Below are positions 1 through 6,069 of a DNA stretch of 14,184 nt, piece after piece (positions within the stretch are counted from its first letter, which is position 1; every line of letters begins with the position of its first letter). The stretch lies in contig FR895515.1 in the NCBI GenBank assembly GCA_000434435.1, forward strand, positions 1 through 14,184, in the 5' to 3' direction. The stretch is from Firmicutes bacterium CAG:475. Its GTDB lineage: Bacteria; Bacillota; Clostridia; Christensenellales; CAG-917. Below the pieces are notes generated by a model. That model ran no database searches. It saw nothing but the letters and a program-made list of their open reading frames with translations, and was not told the origin of the DNA. The position numbers were made by a program, and so were the translations under genes.

Positions 1-164
1 TGCTGCTTGCGGGAATCGGCGGATTTGCAATCTTCTGGTTTGCTGTCAAGAAAAAGACGTTTGCAAACCTTGGCGTTGCATTGAAGAAAGGCTTTACCGC
101 AATCGGAAACTTCTTCAAAAATCTCGGAGCAAAAATCAAAGCACTATTTACCAAAAAGAAATAA
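1..164 (+). CDS. C-terminal end of a membrane protein (partial)
   Basis: The window opens inside a reading frame (first full codon at base 3) that ends at TAA 162-164. The visible 53 residues begin with a hydrophobic stretch of about 15 residues (LLAGIGGFAIFWFAV), followed directly by KKK and a tail rich in Lys, Gly and Phe ending TKKK. This is the layout of a C-terminal transmembrane anchor with a positively charged cytoplasmic tail, so most of the protein, lying outside the window, is probably extracytoplasmic. No sortase-type LPxTG motif is visible in the part present. The promoter of the next gene overlaps the end of this frame. Function cannot be assigned. Confidence 0.7.
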   Translation, partial: LLAGIGGFAIFWFAVKKKTFANLGVALKKGFTAIGNFFKNLGAKIKALFTKKK

Positions 165-175
165 GATGATATAAT
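147..175 (+). promoter_or_regulatory. Sigma-A-type promoter for the 259-1128 gene
   Basis: TTTACC (147-152), a 17-base spacer and a perfect TATAAT (170-175). It overlaps the 3' end of the preceding CDS, and transcription would begin near 182, leaving a leader of about 75 bases. Confidence 0.6.
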
Positions 176-182
176 AACAACG

Positions 183-241
183 AGCCGTTCGTAGTCAATG
201 CGGACGGCTTCGACAGGTATATCGGCTTTTGCCGAACTGTC
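183..241 (+). other. Two hairpins in the 5' leader of the 259-1128 gene
   Basis: AGCCGT (183-188) pairs with ACGGCT (204-209). GACAG (212-216) pairs with CTGTC (237-241) around an inner stem TCGGC/GCCGA with a TTTT loop (222-235). The Shine-Dalgarno site lies only 8 bases after the second hairpin. No known riboswitch class is recognised. The first hairpin may instead be a weak terminator of the upstream gene, though it lacks a T-run. Confidence 0.35.
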
Positions 242-258
242 TACTCATAGGAGTATTT

Positions 259-1128
259 ATGAAAGCAATAAAAGGACTTATTATTACGCTTATCGTCATT
301 GTTGCGCTTGCGGGCGTTACGGTTATCGGCGGATATATTTACGTTCGTTCGACCTACGGAATCGATCTGTTCAGAACCGCAGGTCAACTCAAAACGCTGT
401 CGCAAACACCCGACGAAAAAACTCTTTGTCCCAATGCGTTTTCCGCAAACGATATGGCGGACGTCAAGACGGCTATGGACAAAAACCTAAACGGACTCAT
501 CTCGTATAACGAGGGGGAAGGGTACGAGGGCTACAAGGTGGACTTTTCCGCAATAACGTCCCCGATGCCGTTTGCGGACGATATCGTGTTTTCATCCAAG
601 CAGGCAGGCGCACTAGCTCAAACCATTTTCTTCGGTCAAACGGGCGGTGTGGTCAAAATCGGTGAAAAGGAATTGTCCGTAAGGCTCGTTCAAATGGATT
701 TTGCAAACGTTTCCGAGAACGGCAGCGCGGACTTCAACGTGGTGGCAAAAGTCAATCTTAAACCGTTTAAGGACGAAATGAACGACTTTCCGTTCTCGCT
801 TTTCAAAAAGTACGTGCCGGACGAACTCTACGTGTCTTCAACCGTGAGAGTGGAAAAGACCGACGATAAAATGGGCTACTCCGTCGCGCATAAGGAACTC
901 AAACTCAACAATCTTTCGGCGGACGATACGGACGATTTGTTCCACACGCTCGACGCCGTGCTCAAAATCGGCAGCGCGGAAAATATGAATTTGCAAATCG
1001 GCACGACGGCAGTCAACGCTTTGATCGGCAACTCCGACAACGCAGGCTTTGCCTATTCGCTGCAAGCCCTCGGCAAAACCGCTTTCAAATTCACCTCCGC
1101 CGACGGCGGCAGCATAGTCATTGCTTGA
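259..1128 (+). CDS. Membrane-anchored protein of unknown function
   Basis: A 289-residue protein. The start at 259 is chosen over an in-frame upstream ATG at 229 because AGGAG (249-253) sits five bases before it, and because the protein then starts MKAIKGL followed at once by a hydrophobic segment (about residues 7-26). That segment looks like an uncleaved signal anchor, so the remaining roughly 260 residues would lie outside the membrane. The soluble part alternates charged and hydrophobic residues, consistent with a beta-rich domain, but no family motif is recognised. It has its own promoter (147-175) and ends at the symmetrical terminator shared with the convergent lipoprotein gene. Its role is unknown; a cell-envelope role is inferred only from the topology. 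Confidence 0.8.
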   Translation: MKAIKGLIITLIVIVALAGVTVIGGYIYVRSTYGIDLFRTAGQLKTLSQTPDEKTLCPNAFSANDMADVKTAMDKNLNGLISYNEGEGYEGYKVDFSAITSPMPFADDIVFSSKQAGALAQTIFFGQTGGVVKIGEKELSVRLVQMDFANVSENGSADFNVVAKVNLKPFKDEMNDFPFSLFKKYVPDELYVSSTVRVEKTDDKMGYSVAHKELKLNNLSADDTDDLFHTLDAVLKIGSAENMNLQIGTTAVNALIGNSDNAGFAYSLQALGKTAFKFTSADGGSIVIA

Positions 1129-1209
1129 TTTTCAGAGCATATCTTGCCTCGCTTTATAAGGCGGATTTAACATATGAGTGTACAATATGATTAGATTTTC
1201 TTTTAGTAC

Positions 1210-1250
1210 AACAAAAAAACGATTGCGTGATAGGCAATCGTTTTTTTGTT
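1210..1250. terminator. Bidirectional intrinsic terminator
   Basis: A perfect 17-bp inverted repeat: AACAAAAAAACGATTGC (1210-1226), a 7-base loop, and its complement (1234-1250). It has seven A on one side and seven T on the other. It lies between two convergent genes and can terminate both. Confidence 0.92.
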
Positions 1251-1265
1251 ATTTGAATGATTGAT

Positions 1266-2183
1266 TTATTCGGCGTCTTTGAGGGATTGTTCGTATTCTT
1301 CAATCAAGCCGAGGAAGTATGCGTCGTAGTCTTCGGGGGCGACTTCGGAATAGTTGAACCAGCACAATTGTTCTTCGACGTCAACGACCTCGCCGCTTAC
1401 GGTCACTTGGACGGGGCGGGTGGGAAGTCCGCTCGTAAGGTCGTATTCGACGTCGCCGATGGTCATTTTGACGGGTTTATTCGTTTCTTGGTCGCGAGTG
1501 AAGGACACTGCAATGTTCTTTTCGACGACAGGAATTTTGTCCTCTTTCAACGCATAATAGAGTGTTGCGGTGCATTTTGCGGAATCGACAGCGTAGTATT
1601 TGTAAATGTATTTGCTAAAATTCTTTTGCAAGTTGTTTGTGATTTCCGCATAATACGTCGAGTTGTATTGATACAAATCATAGTCGAACACGGGCAATTC
1701 GCCGTAGGCTTCCTTCACTGTCGAAAGGTCGGTTTTGTCGCTTACCTTGTTGAACCGGACGTCGTACGCGTCAATGATTTTGCTTGCGGACGGCCAGCGC
1801 GAAATCAGTGCGATTCTATCTCTCGAATCGACGTTGAAAGTCTTGCCGTTTACGCCTTCGCCGAGGATATAGCTTATCAACGTAACTTGGTTTTCGTCGT
1901 TCAAAGTGTATTTGAGTTTGACTTTTCGCGCGCAGAGCGGAGTGTCGTTGTCCTTGTATATGTAGTAACCGTAATCTTCGCCGGTGAGGACGATATACGC
2001 TTCTCGTCCGTACGTTGCAATGTTGTCAACGGTTTCCTGTTCGTACTGGGTGCGAGTGTCGACGACAAGCTTGTACGTGCCGACTATATTTTCCATCTTG
2101 TCGGGGTTACAGGCGACCAAAACGGTTGAGAATGTCAAGGCGATTATAAGAATCCCGACAAGCAGCAATGCTTTCTTTTTCAT
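1266..2183 (-). CDS. Secreted lipoprotein of unknown function
   Basis: A 305-residue protein with a classic lipoprotein signal: MKKK, a hydrophobic core (residues 5-23) and a lipobox ending L-V-A-C with the lipidated Cys at residue 25. The mature protein is therefore predicted to be anchored on the outer face of the cytoplasmic membrane. The mature part begins NPDKMENIVGTYKLVVD, and a 'GTYKL' opening is common in small beta-barrel lipoproteins. A repeated Tyr/Asp/Thr-rich pattern suggests a beta-rich fold. No enzymatic motif was found. The start is supported by GGAGG seven to eight bases upstream and by a very good promoter. It is transcribed away from the M20 peptidase gene and converges on the 259-1128 gene. 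Function unknown. Confidence 0.85.
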   Translation of the reverse strand: MKKKALLLVGILIIALTFSTVLVACNPDKMENIVGTYKLVVDTRTQYEQETVDNIATYGREAYIVLTGEDYGYYIYKDNDTPLCARKVKLKYTLNDENQVTLISYILGEGVNGKTFNVDSRDRIALISRWPSASKIIDAYDVRFNKVSDKTDLSTVKEAYGELPVFDYDLYQYNSTYYAEITNNLQKNFSKYIYKYYAVDSAKCTATLYYALKEDKIPVVEKNIAVSFTRDQETNKPVKMTIGDVEYDLTSGLPTRPVQVTVSGEVVDVEEQLCWFNYSEVAPEDYDAYFLGLIEEYEQSLKDAE

Positions 2184-2208
2184 AATAAACCTCCGATTTA
2201 TCCTTTAT

Positions 2209-2236
2209 ATTTTATCATATAGAACATAAATGTCAA
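2209..2236 (-). promoter_or_regulatory. Promoter of the lipoprotein gene
   Basis: Read on the minus strand: TTGACA (2231-2236), a 16-base spacer, then TAAAAT (2209-2214). The -35 element is a consensus match, and the start codon lies about 25 bases downstream of the -10. Confidence 0.75.
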
Positions 2237-2306
2237 CTTTGTGCATTTTCGCTCAAGTTTTGCGGACAAAAATCGAATACGATTGTACAAAAAAATCGTT
2301 TGCATC

Positions 2307-2335
2307 TTGTCAAAGCGCAGAATGGATATTATAAT
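2307..2335 (+). promoter_or_regulatory. Promoter of the M20 peptidase gene
   Basis: TTGTCA (2307-2312), a 17-base spacer and a perfect TATAAT (2330-2335). It is followed by AGGAG (2353-2357) and the ATG at 2365. Confidence 0.75.
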
Positions 2336-2364
2336 ATCAATATCTCATACGCAGGAGAAAAGTT

Positions 2365-3774
2365 ATGTTGCTTACAACAATGATTATTCGCACTCTTCTT
2401 TGCAGGCCGAAAGAAATCGACGCAGGGGAGTACAAAGCAAGAGAGTTCGACAAAGATCTCATAGCGCGCCATCTTTCGGAGGCAGTCCAAATCCCGACTG
2501 TGTCTATGGTCGGCGAATTTGAGGGCGTAGATCAGCCTTTTTACGACTATCACGCTTGGCTTGAGAAAACTTATCCGCTCGTTCACAAGACGGCTCAAAA
2601 AACCGTTATAAACAATTACAGCCTTGTTTACCGTTTCAAAGGCAAAGATTCGTCTTTGCTTCCAGGCGCGTTTTTGGCACACCAAGACGTCGTACCAGCT
2701 CCCAAAGAGGGCTGGGATTACGAACCGTTCGGCGGCACGATAGACGACGGATTCATTTGGGGACGCGGAACGCAGGATATGAAAGGTACGATGATTTCCC
2801 TTCTCGAAGCAACGGAAAAATTGCTCTCGGAAGGGTGGCAACCTCAGCGTGACGTGTATTTCTGCTTCGGCCATGACGAAGAGGCTTGGACGGAAGAGGG
2901 CGCGGCACATATCTGCGATTGGTTTAAACGGCAAAATATCCGCCTCGAATACATAGTTGACGAGGGCGGCACGATTATCGACGGCAAAATGATAGGTGAG
3001 GACAAACTTTTCGGCCTTATCGCAACGTGTGAAAAGGGCAATATGAACATGACGCTCACCGTCGAGAAAGCGGGCGGTCACGCATCCAATCCCTCAAAAC
3101 CGTCTGCGGCGGCTATCATGGGCAAGGCACTTGTAAAACTCGACAAGCATCCCATGCCTAGCAAGTGGACGCCTGCAACAAAGCAAACGTTCAAGCTCAT
3201 CGCTCCGCACGTCAAATTCCCGTTTAGATTCATACTCGTCAACAGAGATATTTTGAGCCCGCTGCTCAAATTCGTGTTCAAAAAAATTCCTCTTACCAAC
3301 TCGCTCATTTCAACGACGTTTGCGCAAACAATGTTGCACGGAAGCGATGCGGAAAACGTAATTCCGCCCAAGGTTACGGCAAATATAAACACGCGTATCA
3401 TCACGGGCGTGAGCAGCGACGAAGTGCTTGAATACACTCAAAAACTTCTCGGCAAAAACGTCAAGGTGGAAAGGCACGGCAAGGGCACGGAAGCGACCGC
3501 CGTTTCGCCCATCGACGTCAAACCGTGGCACGATCTCAACGTCGCAATCAAGCAAATATTCCCGACGATGGTCACCGCTCCGTATATGTTTATCGCAAAC
3601 AGCGACAGCCGCTATTACGGCGACGTGTGCGACAACATCTACCGTTTTACGCCCTTCCTTATGACGCTCGACGATCAAAAACGCATCCACGCAATCAACG
3701 AGCGCGTGAGCATCGACGCAATGGAAACCGCAACGAAATTCTTCGCACAATGCCTTGAAGTGATGAACAAGTAA
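2365..3774 (+). CDS. M20-family metallopeptidase (carboxypeptidase S / PM20D1-like)
   Basis: A 469-residue predicted zinc-dependent amidohydrolase or peptidase. Metal-site motifs are in family order: H106-x-D108 in AHQDVVP, D138 in GRGTQDMKG, the adjacent D-E-E at 171-173 (general base plus ligand), D199 in IVDEGG, and H442 near the C-terminus in RIHAINER. GGHAS around residue 239 belongs to the lid/dimerisation domain typical of M20. The early HLSEAVQIPTVS segment and the overall length resemble the carboxypeptidase S / PM20D1 branch rather than DapE or ArgE. Family members hydrolyse or condense amide bonds of peptides or N-acyl amino acids; the substrate here is unknown. No cleavable signal peptide is obvious (the first 13 residues are hydrophobic but short), so it is probably cytoplasmic. 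Single-gene unit with its own promoter and terminator. Confidence 0.9.
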   Translation: MLLTTMIIRTLLCRPKEIDAGEYKAREFDKDLIARHLSEAVQIPTVSMVGEFEGVDQPFYDYHAWLEKTYPLVHKTAQKTVINNYSLVYRFKGKDSSLLPGAFLAHQDVVPAPKEGWDYEPFGGTIDDGFIWGRGTQDMKGTMISLLEATEKLLSEGWQPQRDVYFCFGHDEEAWTEEGAAHICDWFKRQNIRLEYIVDEGGTIIDGKMIGEDKLFGLIATCEKGNMNMTLTVEKAGGHASNPSKPSAAAIMGKALVKLDKHPMPSKWTPATKQTFKLIAPHVKFPFRFILVNRDILSPLLKFVFKKIPLTNSLISTTFAQTMLHGSDAENVIPPKVTANINTRIITGVSSDEVLEYTQKLLGKNVKVERHGKGTEATAVSPIDVKPWHDLNVAIKQIFPTMVTAPYMFIANSDSRYYGDVCDNIYRFTPFLMTLDDQKRIHAINERVSIDAMETATKFFAQCLEVMNK

Positions 3775-3802
3775 TTTTGCCGCATCTAACGCACCTAATT
3801 TC

Positions 3803-3836
3803 AAAAAACAGCCGCAAATAAACGGCTGTTTTTTAT
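3803..3836 (+). terminator. Intrinsic terminator of the M20 peptidase gene
   Basis: AAAAAACAGCCG (3803-3814) pairs perfectly with CGGCTGTTTTTT (3823-3834) across an 8-base loop. The structure is T-rich on the 3' side. Confidence 0.88.
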
Positions 3837-3855
3837 CTAAATTATCGAAATCGAG

Positions 3856-3883
3856 TTGATTTTTGAATACAATGTGATATAAT
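3856..3883 (+). promoter_or_regulatory. Promoter of ssrA
   Basis: TTGATT (3856-3861), a 16-base spacer and TATAAT (3878-3883). Transcription would start near 3890, so the precursor would carry a 5' leader of about 28 bases for RNase P to remove before the mature end at 3918. Confidence 0.7.
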
Positions 3884-3917
3884 CATTGCACCAAGGCGGT
3901 TTTGATTGTCCGCTTTC

Positions 3918-4281
3918 GGGGGTGTTTTGGATTCGACATTCGGTCTGATACGGGATAAGCACGTCGTAGGCTCGGCTACGTTAAAACGGAACGTTAAAAT
4001 TAAACGCAAAAAACAATCAAAAGAGCTCCTCTATGGAGTTCGCTCTTGCTGCGTAATTTAGTCAGCACGTCGACCTGAGGTTTTCTGTTCCCTCAGCAAT
4101 CGGCGTCAGAAAAACAGACAACGCAATCCGATTTCTCGGTAGGATTGTTGTTATCACGAGATCATCGAAGCAAGGTTTGTAGGTGAACCGAAGCAAGAAA
4201 AATTTTAATCACCAACTAAACGTGTAGAAAGTGCCGAGGACGGTCGGGTGGACCGGGGTTCAAATCCCCGCATCTCCACCA
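3918..4281 (+). ncRNA. ssrA: Transfer-messenger RNA (tmRNA), one-piece
   Basis: tmRNA rescues ribosomes stalled on broken mRNAs by acting as an alanyl-tRNA and then as a short mRNA encoding a degradation tag. The 5' end GGGGGUG (3918-3924) pairs with CAUCUCC before an encoded ACCA at the 3' end (4271-4281). The conserved GGATTCGAC follows the 5' end. The T-arm is CGGGG-TTCAAAT-CCCCG (4254-4270). The tag frame begins at GCA 4006 and ends at TAA 4054-4056, encoding AKNNQKSSSMEFALAA, with the expected ALAA end recognised by ClpXP-type proteases. A hairpin overlaps the tag codons (about 4022-4047), and G/C-rich pairs downstream fit the usual pseudoknots. Length is 364 bases, normal for the family. 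It is followed by its own terminator. The 3' end is duplicated downstream (see repeats). Confidence 0.97.
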
Positions 4282-4319
4282 CAAAGAAGACAAGTTGAAC
4301 CCTGTTCGACTTGTTTTTT
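4267..4319 (+). repeat. Direct repeat copy 1: tmRNA 3' end plus terminator
   Basis: These 53 bases (last 15 of the mature tmRNA, then the terminator hairpin and T-run) recur exactly at 4436-4488. The match extends five to six further bases on the left with a one-base deletion in the second copy. Duplication of a tRNA or tmRNA 3' end is the usual footprint of a tyrosine-recombinase att site, which is an inference here. Confidence 0.95.
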
Positions 4320-4320
4320 T
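4290..4320 (+). terminator. Terminator of ssrA (first copy)
   Basis: ACAAGTTGAAC (4290-4300) pairs with GTTCGACTTGT (4304-4314), with one G-T wobble and a 3-base loop. It runs into seven T (4314-4320). Confidence 0.88.
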
Positions 4321-4331
4321 ATATCGTCGAA

Positions 4332-4440
4332 GCGGGGATTTATTGCGATTTTGAAAAATCGCAACACGGCATTGCCGTGTGAACCCCTTCGGCTGCACGC
4401 GATTGACCTTCGGTAGCAATCGCTGTAAGGCAAATCCCGC
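4332..4440. mobile_element. Small structured element with inverted ends (MITE-like candidate)
   Basis: About 109 bases closed by GCGGGGATTT (4332-4341) and AAATCCCGC (4432-4440), complementary apart from one base. Inside are three hairpins: TTGCGATTTT/AAAATCGCAA with a 2-base loop (4343-4364), ACACGGC/GCCGTGT with a 3-base loop (4364-4380), and GCGATTG/CAATCGC (4399-4423). The whole could fold as a closing stem with three arms. The closing ends are also complementary or near-identical to the tmRNA T-arm 3' half at 4262-4271. It has no coding capacity. It might be a palindromic intergenic repeat, a non-autonomous element or a recombination scar; copies elsewhere in the genome cannot be checked here. 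Confidence 0.5.
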
Positions 4441-4488
4441 ATCTCCACCACAAAGAAGACAAGTTGAACCCTGTTCGACTTGTTTTTT
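4436..4488 (+). repeat. Direct repeat copy 2: tmRNA 3' end plus terminator
   Basis: Exact 53-bp copy of 4267-4319. Here the sequence is not preceded by a T-stem 5' half or any other tmRNA domain, so it is only a 3'-end fragment and not a second tmRNA gene. It includes a second complete terminator hairpin (4459-4488). Confidence 0.95.
4459..4488 (+). terminator. Second copy of the ssrA terminator
   Basis: Same hairpin as at 4290-4320, with six T after the stem. As a downstream duplicate it would act as a back-up terminator for ssrA. Confidence 0.75.
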
Positions 4489-4821
4489 ATGCTTTTTATA
4501 ATTGCAAAGTAACTGTAAAACGATAGGTGCTACTGTTATGTATGAGCGACGAACTTGTTCCGTACAGCAGAAACGCTTGGTATTGCCCGATTTCGTTACT
4601 CTAAATTTTTAACTTGGTACAAAAGAATTCTCGAGCAAATAATAATACGAACCCTAAATTAGAGTTCGTATTATTGGCTTGTTGCGAGCAAAATAATGCT
4701 TTAATCGGATTGAGTTTTTTTGATTTTAAATTCTCACGAGAGAATGGTCGTCCAAAAGGAAATCGACCACAGTGTTATTTTGCATCGGTTGATTTGACAT
4801 CAAAAAGCACGTCGGTATTCA
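4489..4821. other. Palindrome-rich intergenic stretch with no convincing gene
   Basis: Between the duplicated tmRNA end and the membrane-protein gene no well-supported gene is visible. The stretch holds several inverted repeats: the 35-bp palindrome at 4641-4675, TTCTC/GAGAA (4731-4744) and TGGTCG/CGACCA (4745-4769). A frame open from about 4605 to 4829 lacks a good start and a Shine-Dalgarno site (its first possible start is a TTG at 4614). It may be a remnant of a mobile or repeated sequence. Confidence 0.5.
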
Positions 4822-4829
4822 TTATTTAG
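4614..4829 (+). pseudogene. Possible decayed coding remnant
   Basis: A 71-codon frame begins only with a TTG, has no Shine-Dalgarno site, and runs a few bases into the 3' end of the convergent membrane-protein gene. The translation contains a mixed stretch (SFFDFKFSRENGRPKG) that looks protein-like, but the large palindrome at 4641-4675 lies inside it. No family is recognised. It could equally be chance. Confidence 0.2.
4641..4675. repeat. 35-bp near-perfect palindrome
   Basis: AATAATACGAAC CCTAA (4641-4657) and its complement (4659-4675) match at 16 of 17 positions around a single central A. Weaker complementarity continues outside (CTCG at 4631 and CGAG near 4686). It could extrude as a cruciform or serve as a rho-independent stop for the convergent minus-strand gene, although no long T-run follows. 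Confidence 0.8.
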
Positions 4830-5826
4830 CGGGAACAAATCCTGCGACGACGGCAAACACCATAAGCGAGCAGCAAATGATCATGCAAGTGATTTGAATG
4901 GGCTTGCTGTTCTTGATATAGTTGACTGCTTTGTCAAACTTCTCGAAATAGAAGTGTTGTTCAAACCAGTTTTTGCATCCGATTTGCAAAATGCCGCCGA
5001 ACGTGAGCGTGCTTGCTCTGAACAAGAGCCAGAGACCCGGATCGGGAGCCATGCCGAATCTGCCCATGCCGACGAGCGGGCCGATGAATACGCCGAGGAT
5101 AGGTGCAAGCAAGAAACCTACGTGCATCAATGCTACGGAAGAAGAAAATTCGCCTGTGACGAAGAGCCAGTTCCAGATGGTGTAAGCGATAATCATTGCG
5201 ATGGTTATGCCGATGCCGACGCTTGTCGTTCCGGTGACGACACCGTTGAACAAATTCGCTTGATTCGTGAAATATGCGGATGTGAATTCGATATTCGTGC
5301 CGAGGTGTGAGAAACCGTCAATGAAGTAGATTTGAGAGAACTCGGTGGTTGTCGTTCCCCAAGTGGAGCCGAGGAAAAATGCGGAAGCACCCATTGCGAC
5401 AAACAATCCGGAAACGCCGTTGAAGTATTGTTTGTTTTTAAAGAAGTCCGTCATAGTCGCTTCGAGGATGTTTATGATGTAAAGTCCCAAAACGATGACT
5501 ACGAAGATCGGGCCGGGAAGAAGACCGAAACAGGCAAATAAGACGATAAATCTTCCTACAAGCAGAGTCGAGAGCTTCAAAGCCTCGAAGAACACGGGTT
5601 TCATCGCAATCAAGACTATGATGCCGAGCACAAGGTTACAGAAAATGTTGCCGTACACTTGGAATTTTGACGTGAGCACGGAGACGCCGAGAATGGTGAC
5701 GGTAAACATAAACCACTTCAGAACGGTGTCAAGAGCAGGCGTTACTTTGTAATCCATTGCTTCGGGGCCCGGAGCAAACATTTTTTTGAGTCGCTCTTTG
5801 AGCGCGACTTTCTTTTCGTTGTCCAT
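4822..5826 (-). CDS. Polytopic membrane protein of unknown function
   Basis: A 334-residue protein with a charged N-terminal cytoplasmic segment (residues 1-30) and about eight hydrophobic spans, roughly at 34-52, 57-75, 85-100, 102-120, 138-155, 200-225, 230-255 and 310-330. The loop between about 155 and 200 is polar and rich in Thr, Phe and Asn (STWGTTTTEFSQIYF). A conserved-looking GPLVGMGRFGMAPDPG segment follows the seventh span. No transporter signature is recognised. The start has AGGAGA six to seven bases upstream on the minus strand. It is divergent from a TetR-type regulator across a region with two operator-like dyads, so it is a likely regulatory target. Such an arrangement often marks an efflux or stress protein, but nothing in the sequence proves transport. 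Confidence 0.8.
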   Translation of the reverse strand: MDNEKKVALKERLKKMFAPGPEAMDYKVTPALDTVLKWFMFTVTILGVSVLTSKFQVYGNIFCNLVLGIIVLIAMKPVFFEALKLSTLLVGRFIVLFACFGLLPGPIFVVIVLGLYIINILEATMTDFFKNKQYFNGVSGLFVAMGASAFFLGSTWGTTTTEFSQIYFIDGFSHLGTNIEFTSAYFTNQANLFNGVVTGTTSVGIGITIAMIIAYTIWNWLFVTGEFSSSVALMHVGFLLAPILGVFIGPLVGMGRFGMAPDPGLWLLFRASTLTFGGILQIGCKNWFEQHFYFEKFDKAVNYIKNSKPIQITCMIICCSLMVFAVVAGFVPAK

Positions 5827-5876
5827 AAAGTTCTCCTTTTTATCCCTTTTAATAAGGATTTTTAATCTTTTTTTTA

Positions 5877-5905
5877 ATGATACATTTTTAGGTGCGCTTT
5901 GTAAA
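5877..5905 (-). promoter_or_regulatory. Candidate promoter of the polytopic membrane protein gene
   Basis: On the minus strand: TTTACA (5900-5905), a 17-base spacer, TATCAT (5877-5882). The start codon is about 50 bases downstream. The first operator dyad begins 10 bases upstream of the -35. Confidence 0.5.
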
Positions 5906-5914
5906 TATGCACAA

Positions 5915-5940
5915 TGACACTAATTTTCGTTTTAGTGTCA
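5915..5940. promoter_or_regulatory. Operator-like dyad 1
   Basis: TGACACTAA (5915-5923) and TTAGTGTCA (5932-5940) form a perfect 9-bp inverted repeat with an 8-base spacer. The position between two divergent genes, one encoding a TetR-type repressor, suggests it is that regulator's binding site. The assignment is inference. Confidence 0.65.
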
Positions 5941-5943
5941 AAA

Positions 5944-5969
5944 TGATACTAAAATCGAGAAAAGTATCG
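5944..5969. promoter_or_regulatory. Operator-like dyad 2
   Basis: TGATACTAA (5944-5952) differs from the dyad 1 half-site at one position. The opposing half AAAGTATCG (5961-5969) is more degenerate, though GATACT/AGTATC pair perfectly. Its 9-8-9 geometry equals that of dyad 1, and the centres are 29 bp apart. Confidence 0.5.
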
Positions 5970-5999
5970 CATTTGTCGATGTGTTTTTACCGATATCTA

Positions 6000-6028
6000 T
6001 TGATAATTCGAGGAAAACAATTTAATAT
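6000..6028 (+). promoter_or_regulatory. Candidate promoter of the TetR-type gene
   Basis: TTGATA (6000-6005), a 17-base spacer and TAATAT (6023-6028), about 40 bases before the ATG. Confidence 0.55.
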
Positions 6029-6069
6029 AGAATTAATCATGTGATTTCAGAAAACAATCGGAGACAAAC

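Noticed and set aside
1257..2129. 290-codon plus-strand frame
   Set aside because: It is the exact antisense of the lipoprotein gene, which has a promoter, a Shine-Dalgarno site, a signal peptide and a lipobox. The plus frame has none of these.
2329..3081. 250-codon minus-strand frame
   Set aside because: Antisense shadow of the M20 peptidase, whose metal-site motifs are intact on the plus strand.
4216..4451. Short frames across the tmRNA 3' end
   Set aside because: They lie on structural RNA, its terminator and the palindromic spacer. No Shine-Dalgarno sites or protein-like features.
4436..4488. A second tmRNA or a tRNA gene
   Set aside because: Only the 3' acceptor end is present. The T-stem 5' half, anticodon-like and 5' acceptor parts are missing.
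4267..4488. CRISPR array
   Set aside because: Only two repeat units of 53 bp with a large structured spacer, and no cas genes. The repeat is the tmRNA end and terminator.
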